Positions 1 through 9,089 are shown, numbered from the stretch's first letter. The stretch is 64,000 nucleotides of DNA from Corallococcus silvisoli (GCF_009909145.1 NZ_JAAAPJ010000008.1:62001-126000); one strand, 5' to 3'. Notes: a model not told the origin generated them from the letters alone. Program-made: numbers and translations.

Positions 1-381
1 CTCGACGCCAACGCCGACGGCCGCACCTACAACGAGCTGGAGGTCTCACCCCACAACGTCATCTTCGACGCGTACTTCCCCGCGCGGCGCCAGGGCATGG
101 ACCTGTCGTGGGACTCGGGGATGAAGACGGCGGTGAAGGTGCGGGGCACGCTGGATGACGCGTCGGACCGGGACGAGGGCTGGTCGGTGGAGATGGCCAT
201 CCCGTTCAACCGGCTCGCGGAGGTACCGCACATCCCGCCCCAGCCGGGCGAGCGCTGGCGCTTCAACCTCTACCGGCTGGAGCACCACGACCGCAGGCAG
301 GTGGAGGGCCAGGCCTTCTCACCGCTCTTCATCGGTGACTTCCACGCGCTGCCGCGCTTCGCGTGGCTCGTCTTCCAGTAA
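1..381 (+). CDS. CBM9-like domain protein, C-terminal part (gene cut by window edge)
   Basis: Reading frame open from the first base to a TAA at 379-381; 126 residues are visible and the start lies outside the window. The fragment looks like the end of a carbohydrate-binding family 9-like (DOMON-fold) domain: an acidic D-A-N-A-D-G-R-T-Y run, then E-L-E-V-S-P-H-N-V-I-F-D, later E-M-A-I-P-F and R-W-R-F-N-L-Y-R-L-E, all in the usual order for this family. Such domains are usually exported and bind sugars or heme, but the ligand cannot be inferred from this fragment. The gene converges on the minus-strand comEC unit with only 16 bp between stops, and I see no terminator hairpin in that gap. Confidence 0.75.
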   Translation, partial: LDANADGRTYNELEVSPHNVIFDAYFPARRQGMDLSWDSGMKTAVKVRGTLDDASDRDEGWSVEMAIPFNRLAEVPHIPPQPGERWRFNLYRLEHHDRRQVEGQAFSPLFIGDFHALPRFAWLVFQ

Positions 382-397
382 TGGGCGCGGCCTGGGG

Positions 398-658
398 TCA
401 GGCGTGGGGCGAGATGTCCCAGGGCGCATCCGCGACGGAGCGCTCCGCCGGGTCGCCCAGGAAGCGCACGAACCCCTGGGACTCCAGCGTGTCGACGAGC
501 TCCTCGGCCTCCAGCTCAGAGAACCGGTTCCCGCGCATGGCGAGCAGCATGTCGCGCATGAGGGACTTGCCGCGCAGATAGCCCACGGGCTCGCCAGGAC
601 CCAGCCGGGACTTCAGCTCGGCGGTCAGCTGCCGGAGATCAAGATCATCGGAGATCAT
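398..658 (-). CDS. Small hypothetical protein coupled to comEC
   Basis: An 86-residue protein, acidic, mostly helical in appearance, without signal peptide or membrane segment. Its ATG (658) overlaps the TGA of comEC in an ATGA arrangement, so it is probably translated by coupling at the end of the comEC message. The C-terminal half (E-L-E-A-E-E-L-V-D-T-L-E-S-Q-G-F-V) looks like a small helical bundle. I do not recognise a family. High GC at third codon positions and the tight overlap support a real gene. It could be a conserved myxobacterial protein of unknown role. Confidence 0.7.
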   Translation of the reverse strand: MISDDLDLRQLTAELKSRLGPGEPVGYLRGKSLMRDMLLAMRGNRFSELEAEELVDTLESQGFVRFLGDPAERSVADAPWDISPHA

Positions 659-3120
659 CGCCCTCCAAGGTGGGCCTGCTCACCCCTCCCGGCAATGGGG
701 AGGGGCTCCGGCGCGGCATGCGGCAGGAAGGACACCAGGCGGACGTCCTGCCCGTCGCTCTCCAGGGCCACGGCCCCATCCCGGTCGGTGCGCCAGCATT
801 GGGTGCCCATGGCGCGGTAGCGCGCCTCCACCTCGGGGTGTGGAAAGCCGAACCGGTTGCGTCGGCCCACGCAGAACACCGCGTGACGGGGCCGTGTCCG
901 CGCCAGCAGTGGCGCGGTGGACGAGGTGCGGGAGCCGTGGTGCGGGACCTTCAGCACCGTCACCGGCCCCAGCGCTTCTTCCAGGGCGGCCTCGCCGTCC
1001 TCCTCCACGTCGCCCGCCAGCAGCACGGTGACGTCGCCATGGCGCACGCGCAGCACCACGCTCCGGTCGTTCGCGCCCTCCATCAGCTCCCGGTCCACGG
1101 GAGGACCCAACACCTCCAGCGTCGCCTCGCCCAGCGCGAACGCGGGATGCCCCACCTGCACCTCCTCCACCCGGGCGCCCTTCGCCGCGGCCACGATGCG
1201 CCGGGACAGCGGACCGTCGGTGCTCCCCGCGGACAACCACAGGCGCTCGGTGGGCACCTGGGCCAATGTCGACACGAGCCCCAGCGCATGGTCGGGATGC
1301 GGATGGGACAGCACCGCGAGGTCCAGCCGTGAGACGCCCTCCGCCCGGAGGAAGGGCAGCACGAAGCGCTCCCCGGTGTCCGCGCCCTCCGGGACGCCCC
1401 CTGCGTCCACCAGCGCATGGTGCCCCTGGGAGCGGAGCACCACGGCGTCCCCCTGGCCCACCGACAGGAAGGTGATGCGCAACGCGGGCTCCGGGGTGAG
1501 CGCGGGCAGCAGCAGGGCGCCCAGCACGGCGCCAGGGACGAGCACGCCCAGGAATCGCCACCGCCCCGAGCCAAGCGCCCAGCCTCCCAGCCCCACCGCG
1601 TACGCCCCGCCGAGCAGCGCCCCCAGCGCCGGCACCTCCACCGCCGCGAAGGGCACGGCCGCGAAGCCCCGCGTCAGCGCGAGAAGCAGCTCCGAAGCCC
1701 ATGCGCCCGCCCACAGCACCGGCATCGCCAGCGCGGGGGCGACGACGAAGAGGGCCGCGCCCCCCGCGGCGAGGCCGGTGAGCAGGCCACACAGGGGCAG
1801 GGCGACGATGTTGGAGACGAGCCCCACCAGGCTCACCCGTCCGAACGCCGCCGCGACCACGGGCAGCCCCACGAGCGTCGCCGCGGCGCTGGCGCAAAAG
1901 GTCTGCGCCACCGTCTCACGCGCCTGGGCGGCCCACCGCTTCAGCCGCCGGGGCTCCGCCGGCTCTGGCCGCGGGAGGGGCAGGGCCTCGCGCAAGGCGG
2001 GCGACAGCAGCACCAGCCCCAACACGGCGAGGAACGACAGCCGCAAGGACAGGTCCACGACACTCGAGGGCGTCCAGGCCACCAGCACCAGCGCCGCCAG
2101 CGACAGCCCGTTGAGCCCATCCGCGCGCCGCCACAGCGCCAGCCCCAGCAGCACGGCCGTGGCCATCACCGCCGAGCGCACCGCGGGCGCCTGGTTCCCC
2201 GTGAAGAGCACATAGGCCCAGACGAAGGGCACCGCCGCCGGGGCCGCCACCCGCCGCGCCTCCAGCGTGCGCCACCGTCCTCCCAGCCACACCAGCCCGC
2301 GCCGCAGGAGCGCGAGCGTCATCAGCGCCAGCGCCGCCACGTGCAGCCCGCTGACGCTGAGCACATGCGCGAGCCCCGCCCGCGAGAAGGCGTCCTCCCA
2401 GGCCGCGTCCAGGTCCGCGCGCTGTCCGGCCGCCAACGTCAGGAACAGCGCCGCCGCGTCCGGTGAGGGCGCCACGCCATGCACCGCCCCCGTCAGCCGC
2501 TCCCGCACCGCCTCCAGCGCGAGTCGCCACTGCGGGGCAGGGGAGAGCGCCAGCACCCGTCCCGGGACGAACCCGCCCGTGAAGGCCACGGCCTGCCGCC
2601 GTCGCGCCGACGCGAAGTCCCGCTCGCCCGGATTGGAGGGAGGCGCGTCGGGCACGAGCCGGGCCTCCACCCGCACGCGCTGGCCAGCTTGCAGGTCCAG
2701 GCCCTCTCCCCGGCCGGAGAGGCTCGCGCGGAAGCGGGCGGGGACGTGGGGCCCTGGCGCCGGCCCGGCCCGGGCCACGGCGAGCCGCAGCCGGGTGGCG
2801 CCGTCGAACCGCTCCACCCGCTCCAGCTCGCCTTCGAGCAGCGCGGCTCCGCCGTCCGCGAGTCCCGGGGGCACGTCGACCCGCGCCTCGAAACCGGAAA
2901 GCCCCGCGCCCGTCAGCGCCAGGGCGCCGAGCACCGCGAGATGGGCTCCTGGCCGTGGGCCAAGCGCCATTCCCATCAGTCCCAGGCAAAGCGCGCAGAG
3001 GAGAAATACCCCGGCGGCGCTCCCTGTTCCGGTTGCCCAGAGGGCGCCGAGCAAGAGGCTCAGCGCAGGAAAGAACAACGGACGCGCACCCAGGTCGCGC
3101 CACCCGAAACGAACCAACAC
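655..3120 (-). CDS. comEC: ComEC/Rec2-type DNA uptake channel
   Basis: Inner-membrane channel that moves single-stranded DNA into the cytoplasm during transformation. The 821-residue protein has the family architecture: N-terminal membrane segments and a DUF4131-like region (about 1-190), the polytopic competence domain (about 215-490), then a C-terminal metallo-beta-lactamase-like domain (about 550-800). The metal motif reads H-P-H-P-D-H near residue 604, a variant of the usual HxHxDH, so the nuclease-like site appears intact. Start is GTG 3120, with a G-rich stretch just upstream; TTG 3117 is an alternative. The gene is diverged from cdnL by 188 bp and followed by a coupled 86-residue gene. 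No other competence gene is nearby. Members are also carried by bacteria not known to be competent. Confidence 0.95.
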   Translation of the reverse strand: MLVRFGWRDLGARPLFFPALSLLLGALWATGTGSAAGVFLLCALCLGLMGMALGPRPGAHLAVLGALALTGAGLSGFEARVDVPPGLADGGAALLEGELERVERFDGATRLRLAVARAGPAPGPHVPARFRASLSGRGEGLDLQAGQRVRVEARLVPDAPPSNPGERDFASARRRQAVAFTGGFVPGRVLALSPAPQWRLALEAVRERLTGAVHGVAPSPDAAALFLTLAAGQRADLDAAWEDAFSRAGLAHVLSVSGLHVAALALMTLALLRRGLVWLGGRWRTLEARRVAAPAAVPFVWAYVLFTGNQAPAVRSAVMATAVLLGLALWRRADGLNGLSLAALVLVAWTPSSVVDLSLRLSFLAVLGLVLLSPALREALPLPRPEPAEPRRLKRWAAQARETVAQTFCASAAATLVGLPVVAAAFGRVSLVGLVSNIVALPLCGLLTGLAAGGAALFVVAPALAMPVLWAGAWASELLLALTRGFAAVPFAAVEVPALGALLGGAYAVGLGGWALGSGRWRFLGVLVPGAVLGALLLPALTPEPALRITFLSVGQGDAVVLRSQGHHALVDAGGVPEGADTGERFVLPFLRAEGVSRLDLAVLSHPHPDHALGLVSTLAQVPTERLWLSAGSTDGPLSRRIVAAAKGARVEEVQVGHPAFALGEATLEVLGPPVDRELMEGANDRSVVLRVRHGDVTVLLAGDVEEDGEAALEEALGPVTVLKVPHHGSRTSSTAPLLARTRPRHAVFCVGRRNRFGFPHPEVEARYRAMGTQCWRTDRDGAVALESDGQDVRLVSFLPHAAPEPLPIAGRGEQAHLGGR

Positions 3121-3231
3121 CCACCCCCACCCACCGCCCAGTCCGTCTGGTAGCGCTCACACACCGAGCGACACCGCACACAAAATCGGACACCGTAGTG
3201 CGGCCCGCATCGGGTGGTCAAGGCGATTTCG

Positions 3232-3260
3232 TTGCCCGTGGATGTGGTTTGTGGTAGTAG
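3232..3260 (+). promoter_or_regulatory. Probable housekeeping promoter of cdnL
   Basis: TTGCCC (3232-3237), a 17-bp spacer and TAGTAG (3255-3260) fit a sigma-70-type promoter (4/6 and 3/6 matches). It lies about 50 nt before the GTG of cdnL, which has a near-perfect AAGGAGG Shine-Dalgarno sequence 6 nt before the start. Confidence 0.45.
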
Positions 3261-3308
3261 TGGCGGGCTCGAAGGCCGGGGGCGAAGCTTTCTCCAAGGA
3301 GGCAGTTA

Positions 3309-3803
3309 GTGCAGACCAGCTTCAAGACTGGTGACAAGGCGGTTTATCCGGGCCAGGGCGTCGGTGAGGTCATGGGCATCGAGCACACCGAGGTCGCCGG
3401 GCAGCGCCAGTCGTTCTACGTGCTGCGCATCCTGGAGAACGGGATGCGGATCATGATCCCCATCAACAAGGTCGGTTCGGTCGGCCTGCGGGAGATCATC
3501 AGCGAGGAGGACGTCAAGCAGGTCTATTCCATCCTCCGGGAGAAGGACATCTCCGTCGACTCGACGACGTGGAACCGTCGATACCGCGAGTACATGGAGA
3601 AGATCAAGACGGGCTCCGTCTTCGAAATCGCCGAGGTGCTGCGCGACCTGTACCTGCTCAAGGGCGACAAGGACCTGTCGTTCGGCGAGCGCAAGATGCT
3701 CGACACGGCGCGCTCGCTGCTCATCAAGGAGCTGTCGCTGGCGAAGGACTGCTCCGAGGAAGAGGTCGAGTCCGACCTGAAGAAGATCTTCAACCTCGCC
3801 TGA
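3309..3803 (+). CDS. cdnL: CdnL, CarD-family RNA polymerase-binding transcription factor
   Basis: 164-residue CarD-like protein. The N-terminal RNA polymerase-interaction domain (about 1-67, containing G-D-K-A-V-Y-P-G-Q-G-V-G-E-V) binds the beta subunit. The C-terminal helical domain (about 68-164, with the S-T-T-W-N-R-R-Y-R-E-Y segment carrying the promoter-wedge Trp) contacts promoter DNA. In myxobacteria and mycobacteria these proteins stabilise open complexes at housekeeping promoters, including rRNA. The protein lacks the HMGA-like tail of true CarD, so CdnL is the better name. Start is GTG 3309, set by AAGGAGG at 3296-3302. It stands alone with its own promoter and two strong hairpins downstream, so it is probably monocistronic. 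Confidence 0.97.
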   Translation: MQTSFKTGDKAVYPGQGVGEVMGIEHTEVAGQRQSFYVLRILENGMRIMIPINKVGSVGLREIISEEDVKQVYSILREKDISVDSTTWNRRYREYMEKIKTGSVFEIAEVLRDLYLLKGDKDLSFGERKMLDTARSLLIKELSLAKDCSEEEVESDLKKIFNLA

Positions 3804-3814
3804 TTCGGTGGTTC

Positions 3815-3843
3815 GACGGGCAGGCCCACGTGGCCAGCCCGTC
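3815..3843. terminator. Hairpin between convergent cdnL and FHA genes (first of two)
   Basis: GACGGGC (3815-3821) pairs with GCCCGTC (3837-3843). After one A:A mismatch the stem continues as GGCC/GGCC around a CACGT loop. There is no U-tract. It lies 12 bp after the cdnL stop and could act in either direction. Confidence 0.6.
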
Positions 3844-3852
3844 CGCATCCCG

Positions 3853-3895
3853 CGCCCCGGGTTCCCTCGCTGGAATCCGGGGCGTCGTGTTTCTG
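3853..3895 (+). terminator. Strong rho-independent-type terminator of cdnL
   Basis: A 13-bp stem, 3853-3865 against 3872-3884, with a single G:U wobble and a CTCGCT loop. It is followed by TCGTGTTTCT, a modest U-rich tail. It ends the cdnL transcript before the convergent FHA gene. Confidence 0.75.
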
Positions 3896-3914
3896 GAGGC
3901 CGGTGCCACCAGCC

Positions 3915-5684
3915 TTACGGCGTCGCGGGCGCCTGGGCATCGAGCAGGGTCAGCTGCGCGCGGGCCTCGGTGTTGGTGCTGTCGTATTGGAGGGCGGCGT
4001 TGAAGGCCTCGCGAGCGTCGTTGAAGCGGCGGGCGCGCGCGGCCTCCTGGCCCGTGTTGACGTAGAGGCCGGCCAGCTGACGGCGGAGCCCGGCTCCCTG
4101 GCGGCTCCAGCCTTGGGAAAGCTCCTGGTCCAGGCGCACGGCGACGCCGAGCGCGTCGAGCGCCCGGGGGCGGTCCTGCTTCGCCAGGGCGGTTCGCGCG
4201 GTGGCTTCGGCGGTCTGGAAGCGGGTGAGCTGCTGCACCAGGGGCGCGAGGTTCGCGCGGCGGGCCTGGGCCAGCGCGCCGGAGACGTCACCGGATTCGT
4301 AGCGGGAGAGGATGTCCGCGCGAAGGCGTTCATCTGGGGTGCCGGACGCCGCGGCGGCCACGGGCCCCCTGTGCATGGATCCAGAGGAGGCGTGGCCGGA
4401 ACCCCGGGCCGCGTCCGAGCCGCCAGTCCCCGGCTTCGCGGAGCCCATGCCCCGTGCGATGTCCGAGGCGCTGGGGGACTCCTCGGCCACCGTGGACGCC
4501 GAGCGGGTGTGCTCGCCCCGTGCGATGTCCGAGGCGCTGGGGGACTCCTCGGCCACCATGGACGCCGAGCGGGTGTGCTCGCCCCGCACGATGTCCGAGG
4601 CGGCAGCAGAGCCCTCGCCCGTGTGCGGACCTCGAGTGGGGTGCGTGGCGCTCGGTGACGTGCTGCCGGCCTTCGAGGTCGCGGAGCTCCGCTGCATCCC
4701 CCGCGCGATGTCCGTGGCGCTGGGGGCGGAGTTCGCGGCCACGGGGCCCTCATGCAGGCGCTGGATGCCGTCCGACGCGCCCGGCGCCGCGCTGCCCTGA
4801 ACGGTCCGACCGTCCTCCGGAGCGCCGGGGCCTGGCGCCTTCGCATCGGGGCCCCGTGCACCCTCCGCCGGTTCCGAGGCCTCCCGGGGCGCCCCGTCCT
4901 CGGTGGCGCGAACCTCCGTCGGCGGATCCGCGCGCGTGTCCTTCGTGGGCGTCGGGTCCGCGGGCGACGCGGCCGTCATCCGCATGGCCATGATGCTGAT
5001 CAGCGCCGCCACCGCCGAGCCCACGACCGCCGCGGCCAGCGCCACGGCGACGCCGCCCAACGGGCGCTTCGTCCTGCGCGGCAGGATGGGTTCCAGCGAG
5101 GTCGTGCTCACCGTCGGCCCGCCGCCCGCGCCGCGCACGCGCAAGGTCGCGTTGCCCAGGCTCAGCTCGTCGCCGGGCCGGATCTCCACCTCGCCCTTGA
5201 TGCGGATGCGGTTGACGAAGGTGCCGTTCTGGCTGCCCAGGTCGCGCACCATGAACCCATTGCCCCTCCGGGTCAGCTGCGCATGGCGGCGGCTGATGGA
5301 GGCATGCTGGAGTCGCAGGTCCGACGTCGACGAGCGCCCCAACGTGATGGACCCCTGGCGCAGCGGCACGAGCTGCCCCGCGCCGGGGCCGCGCTCCACG
5401 TAGACGAACGCGGGCGTCATGCCGGGATCCGTATACTCCTTCGCCCAGTCGTACCGGGGGGACAGCTCCCGGTCGGACCTCGTCCGCTCGCCCGGCCCGC
5501 GCCGCTTCAGCTTCCGGGGGCCCGCCGGGTACTGCGGCACGCGCTGGGGACGCGGATCATCCGCCTGGAGGGGCGCCACCTCGTCGTCGTCGAACGGAAG
5601 CTCCTCCGCCGAATCATCCGAAGGCGCCTGCTGCCCGGGCGGACGGGGAGGGCGCGGCGGACGCTTGGGATTCGGCGGGGCCAT
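3915..5684 (-). CDS. FHA-domain membrane protein with internal repeats
   Basis: A 589-residue protein. The N-terminus is proline-rich and acidic (1-90). A forkhead-associated domain follows (about 98-190) with the phosphothreonine-binding signatures L-G-R-S, S-R-R-H and G-S-Q-N-G-T-F-V-N. Next comes one membrane segment (about 203-233), a low-complexity Ser/Ala/Gly-rich linker with 22-residue repeats, and a C-terminal helical region that looks TPR-like. FHA domains read Ser/Thr kinase signalling, so the protein probably tethers a phosphoprotein at the membrane. Start chosen at 5684 because GGGAG lies about 10 nt upstream; in-frame ATGs at 5693 and 5765 are possible but have worse spacing or none. 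It is convergent with cdnL and divergent from cysS. The biological partner is unknown. Confidence 0.85.
   Translation of the reverse strand: MAPPNPKRPPRPPRPPGQQAPSDDSAEELPFDDDEVAPLQADDPRPQRVPQYPAGPRKLKRRGPGERTRSDRELSPRYDWAKEYTDPGMTPAFVYVERGPGAGQLVPLRQGSITLGRSSTSDLRLQHASISRRHAQLTRRGNGFMVRDLGSQNGTFVNRIRIKGEVEIRPGDELSLGNATLRVRGAGGGPTVSTTSLEPILPRRTKRPLGGVAVALAAAVVGSAVAALISIMAMRMTAASPADPTPTKDTRADPPTEVRATEDGAPREASEPAEGARGPDAKAPGPGAPEDGRTVQGSAAPGASDGIQRLHEGPVAANSAPSATDIARGMQRSSATSKAGSTSPSATHPTRGPHTGEGSAAASDIVRGEHTRSASMVAEESPSASDIARGEHTRSASTVAEESPSASDIARGMGSAKPGTGGSDAARGSGHASSGSMHRGPVAAAASGTPDERLRADILSRYESGDVSGALAQARRANLAPLVQQLTRFQTAEATARTALAKQDRPRALDALGVAVRLDQELSQGWSRQGAGLRRQLAGLYVNTGQEAARARRFNDAREAFNAALQYDSTNTEARAQLTLLDAQAPATP
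4451..4600. repeat. 66-bp tandem repeat inside the FHA gene
   Basis: Two almost identical 66-bp units (4451-4516 and 4517-4582), followed by the beginning of a third that diverges after 4587. In the protein each unit gives a 22-residue block with S-D-I-A-R-G-E-H-T-R-S-A-S; two more degenerate copies of the S/T-D-I-A-R-G core flank it. The unit is a multiple of three, so copy-number change would alter linker length without breaking the frame. Confidence 0.9.
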
Positions 5685-5856
5685 GCGGGCCATTCTCCCA
5701 GGTTGCAAGGCCCCGAACAGGGCCCCACCGGCGTTTGCGCGGATGTCCGACGCTTCCAACGCCAAGTGCTGGCCTGTGTGCGACCCGGGATCCTAGAGTG
5801 TGCACCGCGCCGCGCAAGTCTCGCGCCCGCCTCGCACCCCAGGAGGACCCTCCACC

Positions 5857-7326
5857 GTGGCCCCCCCATCCATCCGGCTCTTCAACACGATGTCCATGCA
5901 GAAGGAGCCGCTGGAGCCGCTCGTGCCCGGCGAGGTGAAGGTCTACGTCTGTGGGCCCACGGTCTACAGCTACATCCATATCGGGAACGCACGCACCTTC
6001 ACGTCGTTCGACGTGGTGGTCCGCTACCTGCGCTATCGCGGCTTCAAGGTGACGTACGTGCGCAACTACACGGACGTCGACGACAAGATCATCAAGGCCG
6101 CGCACGAGACGGGAGAGACGCCCGTGGCCCTCGCCTCGCGCTTCGTGGAGCTCTTCCGCGAGGACGCCCGCGCGCTGCACCTGCGCGAGCCGGACGTGTC
6201 CCCGCGCGTGAGCGAGACGATCCCCGAGATCATCGCCATCATCCAGACGCTCGTCGACAAGGGCTTCGCCTACGAGGCGAAGGGCGACGTGTACTTCGCC
6301 GTCAACAAGGACGACGACTACGCGAAGCTGTCCAAGCGCAACCTGGATGACCTGTGCCAGGGCGAGCGCGTGCAGCCCGGCGACCTCAAGCGCGAGCCCC
6401 TGGACTTCGCGCTGTGGAAGGCGGCGAAGCCCGGCGAGCCGTCATGGGACAGCCCCTGGGGCAAGGGGCGGCCGGGCTGGCACATCGAGTGCTCCGCGAT
6501 GAGCGAGAAGTACCTGGGCCGCTCGTTCGACATCCACGGCGGGGCGCTGGACCTCATCTTCCCCCACCACGAGAACGAGATCGCCCAGAGCGAGTCCGCC
6601 ACCGGCCAGACGATGGCGAAGTACTGGATGCACTGCGGCTTCCTGGACCTGGAAGGCGCGAAGATGTCCAAGTCGCTGGGCAACGTGGTGCGCCTGCGCG
6701 ACGCGCTCGCCAAGGTGGACGCGGAGGCCCTGCGCTTCTTCTTCCTCTCCACGCACTACCGCCACCCGCTCAACTTCGGGGAGAAGTCGCTCCAGGACGC
6801 CGAGGGGCGCATGGAGTACTTCTACGAAACGCTGCGCAAGGTGGACGAGCGCGTGGCGGGCAAGGACTTCGGCAAGGGGCCGCTGCACGGCGACCCCGCC
6901 CGCTTCCTCACGGAGTTCGAGTCCGCCATGGACGACGACTTCAACACCGCGGGCGCGCTGGGCGCGCTGTCGGGTCAGTTCGGCCTGATGAACGAGCTCA
7001 CCGACAAGCCGCCCGTGAAGGACAAGGCGCTGGTGGGCCGCACGCTCCAGGCGCTGCGCGAGCAGGTGCGGGAGATGTCCCGCGTCCTGGGCCTCTTCGA
7101 GGACGACCCGGGCGCGTGGCTGCTGCGCCGCCGCGACCGCGCGGTGCTCGAGCGCGGCATCGACGTGGCGGAGGTGGAGCGGCTGCTCGCCGAGCGGACC
7201 GCCGCGCGTGCCGCGAAGGACTTCGCCAAGGCCGACCAGGTGCGCGGAGCGCTCAAGACGCTCGGCGTGGACATCATGGACACGCCTGCCGGCACCTCCT
7301 GGAAGGTGGCGGCGCCCGCCGCCTGA
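5857..7326 (+). CDS. cysS: Cysteinyl-tRNA synthetase
   Basis: Class I synthetase that attaches cysteine to tRNA-Cys; 489 residues, normal for the family. The active-site signatures are present: C-G-P-T-V-Y around zinc ligand Cys32, H-I-G-N at 41-44, the second zinc Cys212 in H-I-E-C-S-A-M-S, F-P-H-H-E-N-E, and K-M-S-K-S at 269-273. The C-terminal helical anticodon-binding region is complete. I place the start at GTG 5857 (giving A-P-P-S-I-R-L-F-N-T, the usual family N-terminus) because AGGAGG lies 10 nt before it; an upstream ATG at 5800 would add an unrelated 19-residue leader. It is transcribed away from the FHA gene, with an M28 peptidase 45 bp downstream. Confidence 0.97.
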   Translation: MAPPSIRLFNTMSMQKEPLEPLVPGEVKVYVCGPTVYSYIHIGNARTFTSFDVVVRYLRYRGFKVTYVRNYTDVDDKIIKAAHETGETPVALASRFVELFREDARALHLREPDVSPRVSETIPEIIAIIQTLVDKGFAYEAKGDVYFAVNKDDDYAKLSKRNLDDLCQGERVQPGDLKREPLDFALWKAAKPGEPSWDSPWGKGRPGWHIECSAMSEKYLGRSFDIHGGALDLIFPHHENEIAQSESATGQTMAKYWMHCGFLDLEGAKMSKSLGNVVRLRDALAKVDAEALRFFFLSTHYRHPLNFGEKSLQDAEGRMEYFYETLRKVDERVAGKDFGKGPLHGDPARFLTEFESAMDDDFNTAGALGALSGQFGLMNELTDKPPVKDKALVGRTLQALREQVREMSRVLGLFEDDPGAWLLRRRDRAVLERGIDVAEVERLLAERTAARAAKDFAKADQVRGALKTLGVDIMDTPAGTSWKVAAPAA

Positions 7327-7371
7327 AAACCCGCTGGGGGGCGCCCATGGGGCCGTGTTACGCACGGAAAC

Positions 7372-9060
7372 ATGAGGCTCCTCCCGGCGCACCTCCCCGT
7401 CCTGTTCGTCGCCCTGTCCTCGGCCTCCGCCCTCGCGGCGGGCGCGCTCACCGTCACGCCGCAGGAGAAGGTGGCCGAACAGGCCATCACGCAGGACCTG
7501 CTCCGCGCGCACGTGCGGTTCCTGGCGAGCGACCTGCTGGAGGGCCGGGGCCCCGGCACGCGCGGCGACGCGCTGGCCCAGGAGTACATCGCCACGCAGT
7601 TCGAGGGCCTGGGCTTGAAGCCCGGCGCACCGGACGGCGGCTACCTTCAGCGCTTCGACCTGGTGGGCATCAACAGCCACCCGGGCGGGATGGCCTTCCA
7701 GGCGAAGGCGGGCCGCGTGGAGCTCAAGCCGCGCGAGGACTTCATCGCCGTGTCCGGCGTGCAGGCCCCCGAAGCGAAGCTGGACGCGTCCGAGCTGGTG
7801 TTCGTGGGCTACGGCATCGTCGCGCCGGAGTTCCAGTGGGACGACTTCAAGGGCGCGGACCTCCGGGGCAAGACGCTGGTCATCCTCAACAACGACCCCG
7901 AGGATGATCCGCGCCTCTTCGCTGGCAAGGCGCGCCTCTGGTACGGCCGCTGGGACTACAAATACGAGCAGGCGGCGAAGACGGGCGCGGCGGGCGCCAT
8001 CATCATCCACACCACCCCCAGCGCGGGCTACCCGTGGCAGGTGGTGCGCACCTCGTGGACGGGCGAGCAGTTCGAGCTGCCCGCCGGAGACGCGCCCCGC
8101 CTCCAGGTGAAGGCGTGGACCACCGAGGACGCCACGAAGCAGGTGATGGCGCTGGCGGGCCAGGACCTGGACGCGCTGCGCGCCGCCGCGCAGAAGCGGG
8201 ACTTCCGCCCCGTGCCCCTGGGCGTGACGCTGTCCCTGCGCCTCACCAACGAGGTGCGCCGCCGGCCCACCGCGAACGTGCTGGGCCTGCTGCCCGGCAG
8301 CGACCCCGCGCTGGCGAAGGAGGTGGTGCTCTACAGCGCGCACCATGATCACCTGGGCCAGAAGGACGAGGGCAAGCCGGGCGAGGACGTCATCTACAAT
8401 GGCGCCCTGGACAACGCGGCGGGCGTGGCCGCGATGCTGTCGGTGGCCCGGGCCTTCACCGCGCTGCCCACGCCGCCGCGCCGCTCCATCCTCTTCGCCG
8501 CGGTGGCCGCGGAGGAGTACGGCCTGCTGGGCTCCGCGTACCTCGCCGGCCATCCGCCGGTGCCCCCGGGTCGCATCGCCGCCAACATCAACGTGGATGG
8601 CGGCAACGTGCTGGGCCGCACCCGCGACATCACCGTCATCGGTCTGGGCAAGTCCAGCCTGGACACCTTCGTCACCGCGATGGCCAGGACGCAGGGGCGC
8701 ACGGTGAAGGCGGATCAGCTCTCCGACCGGGGCTTCTTCTACCGGTCGGATCAATTCAACTTCGCGCGGCAGGGCATCCCGGCCGCCTACTTTGGCAGCG
8801 GCATGGACTTCATCGGCCGGCCGGAGGGCTGGGGCCGCGAACAGCGCGGCCAGTGGGAGGCGAAGCACTACCACCAGCCCTCGGATGAGATCCGCCCGGA
8901 GTGGGACCTGTCCGGCGCCGTGGAGGACACCCGGCTGTTCTTCCAGGTGGGCGCCCAGGTCGCGAAGGCCCCCCAGATGCCCGTGTGGAACAAGGGGGAC
9001 GAGTTCGAGGCCGCCCGCTTGAAGTCCCTGGAGGCGCTGAAGGGCGCGCCCGCGAAGTAG
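7372..9060 (+). CDS. Exported M28-family zinc aminopeptidase
   Basis: A 562-residue protein with a signal peptide (1-22, cleavage near A-L-A-A-G). A protease-associated-type insert (about 130-270) is followed by an M28 catalytic domain. Expected zinc ligands are visible: S-A-H-H-D-H-L-G (about 320-328), G-A-L-D-N-A-A-G (about 344-351), A-E-E-Y-G-L-L-G with the catalytic Glu pair, N-V-D-G-G and the late His in K-H-Y-H-Q-P-S-D-E. It should remove N-terminal residues from peptides outside the cytoplasm, which fits a predatory, protein-degrading lifestyle. The substrate cannot be told. It lies between cysS and uvrB and may be read from the cysS promoter. Confidence 0.92.
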   Translation: MRLLPAHLPVLFVALSSASALAAGALTVTPQEKVAEQAITQDLLRAHVRFLASDLLEGRGPGTRGDALAQEYIATQFEGLGLKPGAPDGGYLQRFDLVGINSHPGGMAFQAKAGRVELKPREDFIAVSGVQAPEAKLDASELVFVGYGIVAPEFQWDDFKGADLRGKTLVILNNDPEDDPRLFAGKARLWYGRWDYKYEQAAKTGAAGAIIIHTTPSAGYPWQVVRTSWTGEQFELPAGDAPRLQVKAWTTEDATKQVMALAGQDLDALRAAAQKRDFRPVPLGVTLSLRLTNEVRRRPTANVLGLLPGSDPALAKEVVLYSAHHDHLGQKDEGKPGEDVIYNGALDNAAGVAAMLSVARAFTALPTPPRRSILFAAVAAEEYGLLGSAYLAGHPPVPPGRIAANINVDGGNVLGRTRDITVIGLGKSSLDTFVTAMARTQGRTVKADQLSDRGFFYRSDQFNFARQGIPAAYFGSGMDFIGRPEGWGREQRGQWEAKHYHQPSDEIRPEWDLSGAVEDTRLFFQVGAQVAKAPQMPVWNKGDEFEAARLKSLEALKGAPAK

Positions 9061-9089
9061 GGGGGCGCTCCGTCTTTTGCCAGACGGAC

